From: Sphingobacteriales bacterium
Lineage (GTDB): Bacteria > Bacteroidota > Bacteroidia > Chitinophagales > CAIOSU01
Assembly: GCA_027486795.1 (NCBI GenBank)
Contig: JAIXOI010000023.1
Location: forward strand, 386,076-422,843
DNA: 36,768 nt
Reading direction: 5' to 3'
Shown here: positions 17,377 to 25,399 of the stretch, one piece after another
Position numbering within the stretch: the first letter of the stretch is position 1
Layout of the letters: every line of letters begins with the position of its first letter
Position numbers and translations under genes: made by a program
The notes under the pieces: generated by a model
What the model saw: only the letters and a program-made list of their open reading frames with translations
Told to the model about the DNA's origin: nothing
Databases searched by the model: none

Positions 17377-18334
17377 GTATAACTCTGATGTTGAGGCAGT
17401 TGATGCGCTATCGGCCAAGTATAAAGTGCTGCGCCAAGAGATTTCGAAAATAATAGTAGGGCAAGACAAGGTAATAGAAACCATTCTCATTGCCATATTT
17501 AGCGATGGGCATAGCCTGCTGGTCGGGGTACCAGGTTTGGCCAAAACCTTGTTGGTAAACACCATAGCCGAGGCGTTGGATTTGCAGTTTAAGCGCATAC
17601 AGTTTACGCCCGATTTAATGCCATCGGACATTACCGGTTCGGAGATATATGAGCAAGGCCATGGCTTTAAATTCATCAAAGGCCCCATTTTCTCCAATAT
17701 TATTTTGGCCGATGAGATAAACCGTACGCCGCCCAAAACCCAAGCTGCTTTGCTTGAGGCCATGCAAGAGCGCGCCGTAACCGCTGCAGGGCACAATTAT
17801 AAATTGGATAAGCCCTTTTTTGTACTAGCTACCCAAAACCCTATTGAGCAAGAAGGTACCTATCCGTTGCCAGAGGCCCAGCTCGACCGTTTTATGTTCA
17901 ATATTGTGGTGGATTACCCTACTTATGCCGAAGAAGTAGAAGTGGTAAAAAACACCACTAGCAACCGCAACGTAAAAGTTGAAAAACAGCTTACCGCCGA
18001 AGAGATTGTAGCTTTTCAACAATTGATACGTAAGGTACCAATTGCAGATAACGTTTTGGAGTATGCCGTAACCTTGGTGCACAAAACCCGCCCAGGTACT
18101 GCCTTGGCACCCGATACCGTAAACAACTACCTAAGTTGGGGCGCTGGCCCTAGGGCATCGCAGTTTCTTGTATTAGGCGCTAAATGCCACGCGGTGCTGC
18201 ATGGCAAGTACTCGCCCGATATTGAAGATGTAAAGGCCGTAGCATTGCCTATATTGCGCCACAGGGTGGTAAAAAACTATAAAGCCGAGGCTGAAGGAAT
18301 CTCTACTGACGACATTATACGTAAACTGCTGTAA
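17369..18334 (+). CDS. MoxR-family AAA+ ATPase
   Basis: 321 residues: Walker A GVPGLAKT (53-60), Walker B IILADE (111-116), then INRTPPKTQAALLEAMQE, and the MoxR-specific ATQNPIEQEGTYPLPEAQLDRF block with sensor 1 and arginine finger. The C-terminal lid (AGPRASQFLVLGAKCHAVL) is complete. MoxR proteins act as chaperones for metal or cofactor insertion and complex assembly, usually next to VWA-domain proteins; no such partner is in the window. The start overlaps the surA stop (ATGAGTAA). It converges with the minus-strand lipoprotein gene, 21 bases between stops. Confidence 0.93.
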   Translation: MSKYNSDVEAVDALSAKYKVLRQEISKIIVGQDKVIETILIAIFSDGHSLLVGVPGLAKTLLVNTIAEALDLQFKRIQFTPDLMPSDITGSEIYEQGHGFKFIKGPIFSNIILADEINRTPPKTQAALLEAMQERAVTAAGHNYKLDKPFFVLATQNPIEQEGTYPLPEAQLDRFMFNIVVDYPTYAEEVEVVKNTTSNRNVKVEKQLTAEEIVAFQQLIRKVPIADNVLEYAVTLVHKTRPGTALAPDTVNNYLSWGAGPRASQFLVLGAKCHAVLHGKYSPDIEDVKAVALPILRHRVVKNYKAEAEGISTDDIIRKLL

Positions 18335-18355
18335 GCGTCTGCGCAAAACTAATCG

Positions 18356-18757
18356 TTATTTACAATTGCTTTGGTAAGCGGCGGAAAGGGCTACATCTAA
18401 CTGCCTACGGTCGGCGGTGTCTTTATAGGTGCCTTCATAAAAGGTATTGAGCACATGGGTTATACTGTCGGCCATGGCCTTGGTACGCTGGTGCACGTCA
18501 TCCTTAGAAGATACTAATTGCGCTAGCTTGGCTTGGTAGGTTGGCTTAGCTAAGCTGTCTTTACTATACATTACCGAATCCTCAAGCTCCCTGATATCTT
18601 GGGCAAGTTTAAAGCGTTCTTCTTGTAACTTCTTAGCCTCGCATTGCAGCATGGCCAAATAAGCACCATCAACCTTTAAGGTTTCATCCGTTATTTTGTG
18701 GCCATTGCACGAAGATAGCATGCCAGTAACGGCTAAAAGCAAAACAAATAATCTCAT
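18356..18757 (-). CDS. Small coiled-coil lipoprotein, unknown function
   Basis: 133 residues. Signal and lipobox MRLFVLLLAVTGMLSSC are clear. The mature part is nearly all helical and charged (AKKLQEERFKLAQDIRELED, a coiled coil at about 38-60, and a second helix at 75-105). No family recognised. It follows the haloperoxidase-type gene by 15 bases on the same strand and is likely its operon mate. Confidence 0.7.
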   Translation of the reverse strand: MRLFVLLLAVTGMLSSCNGHKITDETLKVDGAYLAMLQCEAKKLQEERFKLAQDIRELEDSVMYSKDSLAKPTYQAKLAQLVSSKDDVHQRTKAMADSITHVLNTFYEGTYKDTADRRQLDVALSAAYQSNCK

Positions 18758-18772
18758 GTAGTGGGGTTACTA

Positions 18773-20125
18773 TTAAAATGACTTAGGCCAACGGATGCGG
18801 GTATTTACATTGTCGCCAACGGCTTTGCCCATTTTGAGGCCATTACTATTGTCCATATTGTAATGGATGCCACCATACAACCGAGAGTTAGCGCACTCTG
18901 TGGCCATATCGTCAAAGTTGCTGTAATTGCGCACTGAGAAACCAAATTGCAGTTGGCTTCTATCGGTAAACTGATAGTAACCATCGCCACTAGTAAACAT
19001 GTTGGTGAAAATACGCGAACCCGCTGCTGCCTCGGTAGCATGACCCGAAGTATAGGCCGGGAAAGGTGGGGTACCGATAAGGGTATTAAAATTCGGGTCG
19101 ATGTTCTGCCTGATGTAAGTTACCGGGCGAACCAAGAAATAATCATACTTCGCTTTCCAGCAGGCAATAAAGGCATCGTTTTCGGCAATGGCCAATTTGG
19201 CAAAGCCAACAGCACTCATTGCCAAATTTGCATCGCTCTCTTCAAGCAGTTGCACCATAATATTGAACGTGTGCCCAGTTGGGGTGCAAGTATTGAATGG
19301 GTCATCGGCCCAAAACTTAGCAATCTCCACTTCCTCGGCGGTAGCATTCGTAACTACATTGTACACATTCAAGGCCTCTTTATAAAACTCATCACTCGAA
19401 ACGGTAGAGTAAGCACAGTGCGCATTGGGTTGGCAATCGGTAATATTCACCGTCAAGAAAGGACGGTTGTTGGCCCAACGAGGAGCAAGCGGGTTGGCAG
19501 CAGCACCGGTAGGCACCCAAGCACCATCTTTAGTTGGCCATGTATATGGCAATTGGAAAGGATCAACATACTGCTCGTGCCCACCATCAGTTTTAGAGTA
19601 CTCGTAAATGGCATTGGCCATAGCCTGCCCAAAAGAGATAGAGCGCTCCCTAACTTCAGGGTCAACTCCTTCGCTAAGGGTAGCCTTCCATTTGTCCTCT
19701 AGTGCCAATATTTCGCTACGGTATTCCGGCTTTATGGTTCGGTCGAACATTTTGGTAATAATAACCGAGAAAGCCGCATTCGATGCCAAAGCCCAGTTGT
19801 ACTCATACTCAGCAGTATTGGCCATAGGCAACATGCTACTGTTTAGCCCGTTCAATTGCCCAGCTAAACTTTGGGCATCGGGCCAGCCTTGCACTACTGT
19901 TTCGTAAAGCGTTATGCCCGTGTATCCAAATGCACGAGAGGCTTGTGGCGGAAACATACCAGGTGTTACTTTTACCAACGTGCACTCCAATTTAAACCAT
20001 TCGCGAGTAAACTCACCATCGTACTCACTCGGCGTGGCGCTTATTACAGCTTCGTCTGTGTCCTTTTGACAAGAGGAAACGAATAACAACCCAAAAACCG
20101 AAAGACAAATAATTAAATGCTTCAT
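18773..20125 (-). CDS. Vanadium-dependent haloperoxidase/PAP2-type lipoprotein
   Basis: 450 residues from ATG 20125 (the frame open to 20182 needs a TTG and would overlap the receptor gene). Lipobox FVSSC predicts membrane anchoring. All vanadate/phosphate-site residues are present with exact spacing: K326 and R333 (KYDYFLVR, seven apart as in K353/R360 of Curvularia chloroperoxidase), S360-G361-H362 in FPAYTSGHAT, and R415/H421 (RLYGGIH, six apart as R490/H496). It could be a haloperoxidase or a PAP2 phosphatase; the motif spacing favours the former family. Second gene of an operon with the TonB receptor. Confidence 0.88.
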   Translation of the reverse strand: MKHLIICLSVFGLLFVSSCQKDTDEAVISATPSEYDGEFTREWFKLECTLVKVTPGMFPPQASRAFGYTGITLYETVVQGWPDAQSLAGQLNGLNSSMLPMANTAEYEYNWALASNAAFSVIITKMFDRTIKPEYRSEILALEDKWKATLSEGVDPEVRERSISFGQAMANAIYEYSKTDGGHEQYVDPFQLPYTWPTKDGAWVPTGAAANPLAPRWANNRPFLTVNITDCQPNAHCAYSTVSSDEFYKEALNVYNVVTNATAEEVEIAKFWADDPFNTCTPTGHTFNIMVQLLEESDANLAMSAVGFAKLAIAENDAFIACWKAKYDYFLVRPVTYIRQNIDPNFNTLIGTPPFPAYTSGHATEAAAGSRIFTNMFTSGDGYYQFTDRSQLQFGFSVRNYSNFDDMATECANSRLYGGIHYNMDNSNGLKMGKAVGDNVNTRIRWPKSF

Positions 20126-20178
20126 ATGGCAAATATGCAGGTTAAATTGTAATGTGTCAAGTAATTTTTTTGTTTTTA

Positions 20179-22353
20179 TCAAATTTTGATTCCTAGAGAT
20201 GCACTGAAACCAATACCATCAGATGACCATACGCCAGGTCCAGGATAGAATTGCGGACGCTTCGCAAAATACTGCCTATTGGTTGCGTTATTCAAATTTA
20301 TTTTCACCACTATCTTGTTGGTAATCTGCCCACTGAGTTGTAAATCAAGCAATCCGTAACTAGGCACCAACCCTGCTGAGGCCGTTGAGTTAGGCACTAA
20401 AGTATTTAACGCATCGGCATAGCTTTCGCTTACATAACTATATTGGGCCGTAAAGCTGAGCTTCCAATACTTCAGGGTTATACCATTCCTACTTATCCAA
20501 TTCGGCACACTTTCTACTTTATTGCCACTTACATCAGTATTGCTACTTCCATTACGAATTTCAGCATCGTGGTACCGCGCATCCATAATCGAGGTAGAGG
20601 TAAATATGGTAACGTAAACTTTATCGGCGACCTTAAAATTAGCCTCCGTAAATAATTCTATTCCCTTTGTAAACGAGTTGCCAATGTTCGTTTTATAAAT
20701 AATCAATCCCCCAGCACTATCAGTTAGCGCTACGGTGCCCATGCGGTTGTTATATCTCAATAGAAAACCAGTCACATCCCAGCTCAAAAACATCCAATTG
20801 CCTCTATATCCTATTTCGGCATTGTAACCATAGGCATCTTTAAGGTTTTCGTTGGTGCGCTCATAAACAGAGCCTGGAAAAATGTCCTTTAAAAGCACTG
20901 GCCTATATGCTTGAGAAAACCCAGCATATACGTTGTGGTTTTTGTGCGGTTTGTAGTCGATGCTCCCACCTAATAGCGGAAACTGATGTTTAATGGTTGT
21001 GGGCGGTATGTTATCGCTAGGTAGGTATACCGCTTTACCCGTAAGTTTCGATTGGCCCATTTCTATCCTAGCACCAACGTTTACCGATAAAGTGGGGTGA
21101 AACTTAAAGTTATTCTCTATGAATATTGCGACATTTTGAGTCCGAAAACGCATATCTCTTCCCCAGCCAACATCGGTTATGGTAAGGTCGTAGTCGCTGC
21201 CAGTGGTGCCAACCCCCAATTGCCGGCGATGCATGTTATTGTTCATATACTGCACCCCTCCAGTAAGAGAGCTCGTCTGACCTATAAGCCTATATTGCTG
21301 CAAAAAACGAATCTCAGTGGTGTAGCTGTTATAGTTGTCAATATCCACCTGCCTTGGGTTATAGTCAAGGGTAGTGGTGTTTATCGTATCCAAAACATTG
21401 GCAGGCCTATCAAACATTACGCTACTGCGCTGCCCTAATACGGCGGAGCTGGTAATGCTGATGCGGCTGCGTTCCGTTATTTTCCAATCGATGGATAATG
21501 ATGGCACGTGTATATCGGGGCTATAATAATTTCGGCTACGGGTGGCCTGACGAGGATTCTCGTTAAACATGCTATCGGTAAGCGCACCTGGTAATTGGTA
21601 AAGGTATTTGCTGCGCGACCATGATATCTTTAGCGATAAGTTCGCATTCGGTTCGTATTGCAATGATACTAGTTGCGCATCGCTTTCGCTTCGGCCATTG
21701 TCCCTATAGCCGTTACTTACCCGCTTTTGATAGTAAGCGTAATAAGTTAGCTTACCTACCTTGCCACCAAGGGCATTATAAGTACTTAGCAACCCGAATG
21801 CGCCTGCTGTGTTTATGGTCTCAAAACCAATCTTTTTGGTTGTATCGGGTTGCTTGGTAATGTAGTTGAGCATGCCTCCAAACTGTGCACCGTAGCTTAA
21901 GGCCCCTGTGCCACGCACTAGCTCAATACTACCTATACTCTCCATTGGCATACTATAATGGCTAGCTGGATAACCGTACATATCAGAGTTGGTGAGCATT
22001 CCGTCCCTGCGGATGTTAAACTCCCAACCCCTATGAGGGTCGAGGCCACGGGTGGATATGTTTATTTGGTTGCCACTGCCATCCATATCATAAACAAACA
22101 CGCCGGGTACTTTAGCAAAAATCAATCGTGCCGTTTTTTCGGCCACGTTAGCATCCAACCCTGCCAAGTTGATTACTTCAGATTTTTTACCTGCATAAAT
22201 ATAAGTGCCTTGTATGCTATCGAGCCGTTTTATAGTTGGCTTGGCATATAATTCTTTAATCACTACTTCTTCTAGCTTAATTGTATCTAGCGACTGAGCA
22301 AATATTGATGCACTCAGCAATAGTAATGGCGGAACAATAAGAAAGCGTTTCAT
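20179..22353 (-). CDS. FecA-like TonB-dependent outer-membrane receptor
   Basis: 724 residues: signal peptide to IFAQ, TonB-box-like segment TIKLEEVVIKE (about 24-34), plug domain about 60-190 with STRGLDPHRGWEFNIRRDG and NSDMYGYPASHY, close to the ferric dicitrate FecA plug, then RGTGALSYGAQFGGMLNYI and a 22-strand barrel. The C-terminus ends SASLGIKI rather than Phe. It takes up an unknown ligand, probably an iron chelate, powered by TonB. No N-terminal signalling domain and no adjacent FecI/FecR. 53 bases separate it from the downstream haloperoxidase-type gene; no clear promoter seen. Confidence 0.9.
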   Translation of the reverse strand: MKRFLIVPPLLLLSASIFAQSLDTIKLEEVVIKELYAKPTIKRLDSIQGTYIYAGKKSEVINLAGLDANVAEKTARLIFAKVPGVFVYDMDGSGNQINISTRGLDPHRGWEFNIRRDGMLTNSDMYGYPASHYSMPMESIGSIELVRGTGALSYGAQFGGMLNYITKQPDTTKKIGFETINTAGAFGLLSTYNALGGKVGKLTYYAYYQKRVSNGYRDNGRSESDAQLVSLQYEPNANLSLKISWSRSKYLYQLPGALTDSMFNENPRQATRSRNYYSPDIHVPSLSIDWKITERSRISITSSAVLGQRSSVMFDRPANVLDTINTTTLDYNPRQVDIDNYNSYTTEIRFLQQYRLIGQTSSLTGGVQYMNNNMHRRQLGVGTTGSDYDLTITDVGWGRDMRFRTQNVAIFIENNFKFHPTLSVNVGARIEMGQSKLTGKAVYLPSDNIPPTTIKHQFPLLGGSIDYKPHKNHNVYAGFSQAYRPVLLKDIFPGSVYERTNENLKDAYGYNAEIGYRGNWMFLSWDVTGFLLRYNNRMGTVALTDSAGGLIIYKTNIGNSFTKGIELFTEANFKVADKVYVTIFTSTSIMDARYHDAEIRNGSSNTDVSGNKVESVPNWISRNGITLKYWKLSFTAQYSYVSESYADALNTLVPNSTASAGLVPSYGLLDLQLSGQITNKIVVKINLNNATNRQYFAKRPQFYPGPGVWSSDGIGFSASLGIKI

Positions 22354-22499
22354 GTAGATGGGTAAAGTTTGATGAACTAAAACTAAAAAACATTATTTAA
22401 ACCAACTCCTCAATGCGAGTAAATAGCCTTATTGGCGGTAAAGCGGACAAGAGAGGATAATAAGTAACACAGCGCCAAATTTTGCACTAACTTAGCCTC

Positions 22500-22823
22500 A
22501 TGTTGCAAGCAATGATTTATGGAGGCAAAGGCTTTACCGCAATAGTATGGCTAATAGGCATTTGGGCATGGAGCAGCTTTACGGGTATTGGAAACGACCC
22601 TTCGTTTTTTACCCAATTAATGCGGATGGTTTCGGTGGTTACCCTAGGTGGTCATTTGTTATTGCTAGCCGGCTTTTTCTTTTGGGCGCGTACTTTGGGA
22701 TTGGCTACTGCGAGCAACATGGCGCAAGTATTCATTTTCGGTATGTTCCAAATAGCCGACGTATGGCTAAAAAGGGCTGAAAGCGAAGCGCAAAACCTAA
22801 GTAGGCAAACTAAATTCCCTTAA
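22500..22823 (+). CDS. Small three-helix membrane protein, possibly DUF1145 (YhhL-like)
   Basis: 107 residues with hydrophobic segments near 12-27, 42-63 and 68-90. The end FIFGMFQIADVWLKRAES resembles the C-terminal stretch of E. coli YhhL (DUF1145), but this is from memory and weak. Unknown function. Its stop overlaps the stop of the minus-strand MetS-like gene by four bases (TTAA at 22820-22823). Divergent from the receptor gene. Confidence 0.55.
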   Translation: MLQAMIYGGKGFTAIVWLIGIWAWSSFTGIGNDPSFFTQLMRMVSVVTLGGHLLLLAGFFFWARTLGLATASNMAQVFIFGMFQIADVWLKRAESEAQNLSRQTKFP

Positions 22824-22963
22824 CGAGGAGTTTCGTCATTCTCTTCATACGAATCAGGCTCGGCGCGCATAGGCGCTTTAAGCACCAAATAGAAGAAGTA
22901 CACACAATAGAAGGTAAAAAAGGCTATTGAGCCCAACATTACTATAAGTGCTGATGTATTCAT
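22820..22963 (-). CDS. MetS-like small subunit of the sodium-dependent transporter
   Basis: 47 residues from ATG 22963, too short for routine ORF calling. It starts MNTSALIVMLGSIAFFTF, one helix to YFFYLVLK, then a polar acidic tail (RAEPDSYEENDETPR). It begins three bases after the stop of the NSS-family transporter gene. Small one-helix partners (MetS in MetPS of Corynebacterium; putative methionine/alanine importer small subunit) are known to follow such transporters. Position and topology fit; the identity is inferred. Confidence 0.75.
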   Translation of the reverse strand: MNTSALIVMLGSIAFFTFYCVYFFYLVLKAPMRAEPDSYEENDETPR

Positions 22964-22966
22964 AGT

Positions 22967-24643
22967 CTATATCCTCCCTTCTTTTACGCGACGGGTGTAA
23001 GCCAAATATACCAGCCCCGCGATACCTAAAAATGTGCTTATCAACAATATTCGGGCACCAGTAACATATAAAAGTTTCTTTTCAAGATTATCCAAAACTG
23101 AAGCATCGGTAGCCGCTGCAATCTTAGCCCTCAGGCCAGCCAAGGTAGCTTGCTTAATAATGGAGCTGTTATCCAATGCCCAACCTTTGCCGGCAAACAG
23201 CCCTTGGAGCGACCCGGCCCAGTCATTACCTTCAGGCGTAATCAACGCTCCTAAAAACACTGCTGTTATTGATACCGGCGTAACGTATTTTATAATGTAC
23301 TTAAAGATTATGGGCACCTTAATATCGCCGCCTTCATTTATCTCATTAAAGCCTCTATCAACTCCAAAAACCAGTACAAATATGAGCACCTCGACCATCG
23401 CAAATATTACCAATGAAACCGTACCCGCCCAATAGTCGTACTCATCAAACACACCATAATTATAGAAAAGTACCGTTGGCAGGCCTAATATCAATACAAT
23501 TAGGCCAAACGACCAAGCACCTTTGCTACTGCTCCAGTTAAACTCGTCGCGCATAAAACCCATCCAAGGGGTACCCATAGCCAACGAGGAGGTAATGCCA
23601 GCAAAAAACAACAACCCAAACCACATTACACCAGCAATAGCCGCTAGTGCCACGCCCCAGTTATTGAATAGATATGGCATAGTTTGGAACGCCATACCGA
23701 AACTAGCATTTTCTTTTACCCAATCTAAGCCCAAATAGCCGGCAGCAATAGGAATAACAATAGCACCACCCAATACCACTTCAACAAAACCATTTACAAA
23801 GCCCGCCGACACTGCATTAAGGGCAATATCGTCTTTCGACTTAAGGTAAGAGGCATAACATTGAATAGAGCCCATACCCAACGAAAGGGTAAAGAATATT
23901 TGACCCGCCGCCGCTAACCACACTTTAGGGTTGGTGAGCGAGTCGTACTGGGGTGTCCATAAAAAGTTAAGTCCATCAATGGCACTGGCATCGGGATGCT
24001 CCGCATTTGCACCACTGGTGCCGAGTGTCCAGCCTTTGATAGCCAAAAGCAAACCGAAAATAATTAACAGCGGCATCCCTATTTTTGCTACTTTTTCAAC
24101 CCCACTCAGCCCGCGAGATAGTATATAACTATTGAGTATAACGCACACAACAAAGAAAACAATGGCCTCGTAAGGGATGCCAGTAGTACTCTTGCCAATG
24201 TCTATATAGTTAACAAAAAATTGAGCCACATCAACTTGGCTCATGCTGCTAAACGTGCCAACTACCGAGTGGTAAACGTAGGCCATGGTCCAGCTTTCGA
24301 TGTAGCAATAATAGGCCGCTACGCTGATGTTGGTGAAAATGCCGAACACGCCAAAGTACTTCCAGAAGGAGCGTTTTACTATCGAGTCGAGAATAAACGG
24401 GGTGCTGTGGTGCCCCAAGCGACCGCCAAAACGGCCCATGCTCCACTCAATCCATAACAACGGAACACCCATCAACAGGAAACAAACCAAATAGGGAATC
24501 ATAAAAGCACCGCCCCCATTTTGCACCGCCTGAACTGGAAAACGCAGGAAGTTGCCCAACCCTACGGCGTTGCCTGCCATGGCCAATACTAGGCCCACCC
24601 GGCTTCCCCAGACTTGATTGTCGTTGCTTAATGATTTACTCAT
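22967..24643 (-). CDS. Sodium-dependent neurotransmitter-symporter-family (NSS/SNF) transporter
   Basis: 558 residues. The first helix has GNAVGLGNFLRFP, the LeuT-fold sodium/substrate motif; later come SLGMGSIQCYASYL and GITSSLAMGTPWMGF, corresponding to helices 6 and 8. Eleven to twelve helices are visible, with a soluble insert (about 480-530, ending LDNLEKKLLYV) between the last two. It likely imports an amino acid with sodium; specificity unknown. A MetS-like 47-residue gene follows directly, which suggests a MetP-type methionine/alanine importer. Confidence 0.9.
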   Translation of the reverse strand: MSKSLSNDNQVWGSRVGLVLAMAGNAVGLGNFLRFPVQAVQNGGGAFMIPYLVCFLLMGVPLLWIEWSMGRFGGRLGHHSTPFILDSIVKRSFWKYFGVFGIFTNISVAAYYCYIESWTMAYVYHSVVGTFSSMSQVDVAQFFVNYIDIGKSTTGIPYEAIVFFVVCVILNSYILSRGLSGVEKVAKIGMPLLIIFGLLLAIKGWTLGTSGANAEHPDASAIDGLNFLWTPQYDSLTNPKVWLAAAGQIFFTLSLGMGSIQCYASYLKSKDDIALNAVSAGFVNGFVEVVLGGAIVIPIAAGYLGLDWVKENASFGMAFQTMPYLFNNWGVALAAIAGVMWFGLLFFAGITSSLAMGTPWMGFMRDEFNWSSSKGAWSFGLIVLILGLPTVLFYNYGVFDEYDYWAGTVSLVIFAMVEVLIFVLVFGVDRGFNEINEGGDIKVPIIFKYIIKYVTPVSITAVFLGALITPEGNDWAGSLQGLFAGKGWALDNSSIIKQATLAGLRAKIAAATDASVLDNLEKKLLYVTGARILLISTFLGIAGLVYLAYTRRVKEGRI

Positions 24644-24770
24644 GAAAGGTAGTGGTTTGTTGGCATTGGGGTAATGTTCTGCTAAACTAACATTTTTCTT
24701 TACAGACGCAAGGGTAAAACAAAGAGGAAATAGGAAATGAGAGATAAGAAACGATAAACGGTGTATTGAT

Positions 24771-25226
24771 CTACAACTTATCCAACTCCCGCTTCTTCTT
24801 AAAGAAGTCTTTCATCAACTGCCCACAATCGTGCTCCAAGAGGCCCTTCTCTACGTGGGTGGTATCATTGAAAATGTGCCTATCAAAGTGCGTAAAGCCA
24901 TATCGGTTGTCGCCAGCAGCGTAATACACTGCCCCAATTTTTGACCAAAACAGCGCCGTGGCGCACATCATGCAGGGCTCAATGGTAACATATATGGCAC
25001 AATCGGTGAGGTATTTGCTGCCCAAAGCATTGGTAGCCGAAGTAATAGCTAGCATTTCGGCGTGTGCGGTCGGGTCTTTCAATCGTTCCACTTGGTTGTA
25101 GGCCTTTGCAATAATGCGGCTATGCGATACCACCACTGCCCCAATAGGCACTTCGTCTTCGGCTTGTGCTTGCTTGGCCTCCTTAAGGGCCAACTCCATA
25201 AAATGCTGGTGTACGTTTATAATCAT
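24771..25226 (-). CDS. tadA: tRNA-adenosine deaminase-type nucleoside deaminase
   Basis: 151 residues of the cytidine/deoxycytidylate deaminase fold. Zinc site: H55-A-E57 (catalytic Glu) and P84-C85-M-M-C88. TadA converts wobble A34 to inosine in tRNA-Arg(ACG); a guanine deaminase of the same fold is the other possibility, as the segment DRHIFNDTTHVEKGLLEHDCGQ is rather guanine-deaminase-like. A TATCTTTG promoter box (25244-25251) lies 17 bases before the start. Divergent from serS. Confidence 0.8.
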   Translation of the reverse strand: MIINVHQHFMELALKEAKQAQAEDEVPIGAVVVSHSRIIAKAYNQVERLKDPTAHAEMLAITSATNALGSKYLTDCAIYVTIEPCMMCATALFWSKIGAVYYAAGDNRYGFTHFDRHIFNDTTHVEKGLLEHDCGQLMKDFFKKKRELDKL

Positions 25227-25243
25227 GTTCTAAGTGCCTGGGG

Positions 25244-25251
25244 CAAAGATA
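25244..25251 (-). promoter_or_regulatory. -7 promoter box TATCTTTG of the deaminase gene
   Basis: Exact TAnnTTTG match on the minus strand, 17 bases before the ATG at 25226. No -33 TTG at the usual distance. Confidence 0.5.
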
Positions 25252-25371
25252 CAGAATTGCACGTTCGCCCTAAAAACGTTTGACTATTTAGGTGCTTCAG
25301 GTTCAACCCGAACAAATGCCACAACAATACCCGCTGCCAAAACCCTGTAACCAAATTCCCCCCGTTCTTCC

Positions 25372-25379
25372 TATCTTTG
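25372..25379 (+). promoter_or_regulatory. -7 promoter box TATCTTTG of serS
   Basis: Exact TAnnTTTG match, 20 bases before the serS ATG at 25400. It lies inside the longer open frame that begins at 25292, which argues that the upstream extension is not translated. Confidence 0.55.
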
Positions 25380-25399
25380 GCCCACAAACACCCATTAGC

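Noticed and set aside
20126-20182. N-terminal extension of the haloperoxidase-type protein
   Set aside because: Needs a TTG start, overlaps the receptor stop and would bury the lipoprotein signal; ATG 20125 puts the signal at the N-terminus.
25292-25399. 36-residue N-terminal extension of SerS
   Set aside because: The extension is Pro/Gln-rich, unlike SerS, and contains the TATCTTTG promoter; the ATG at 25400 gives the family start.
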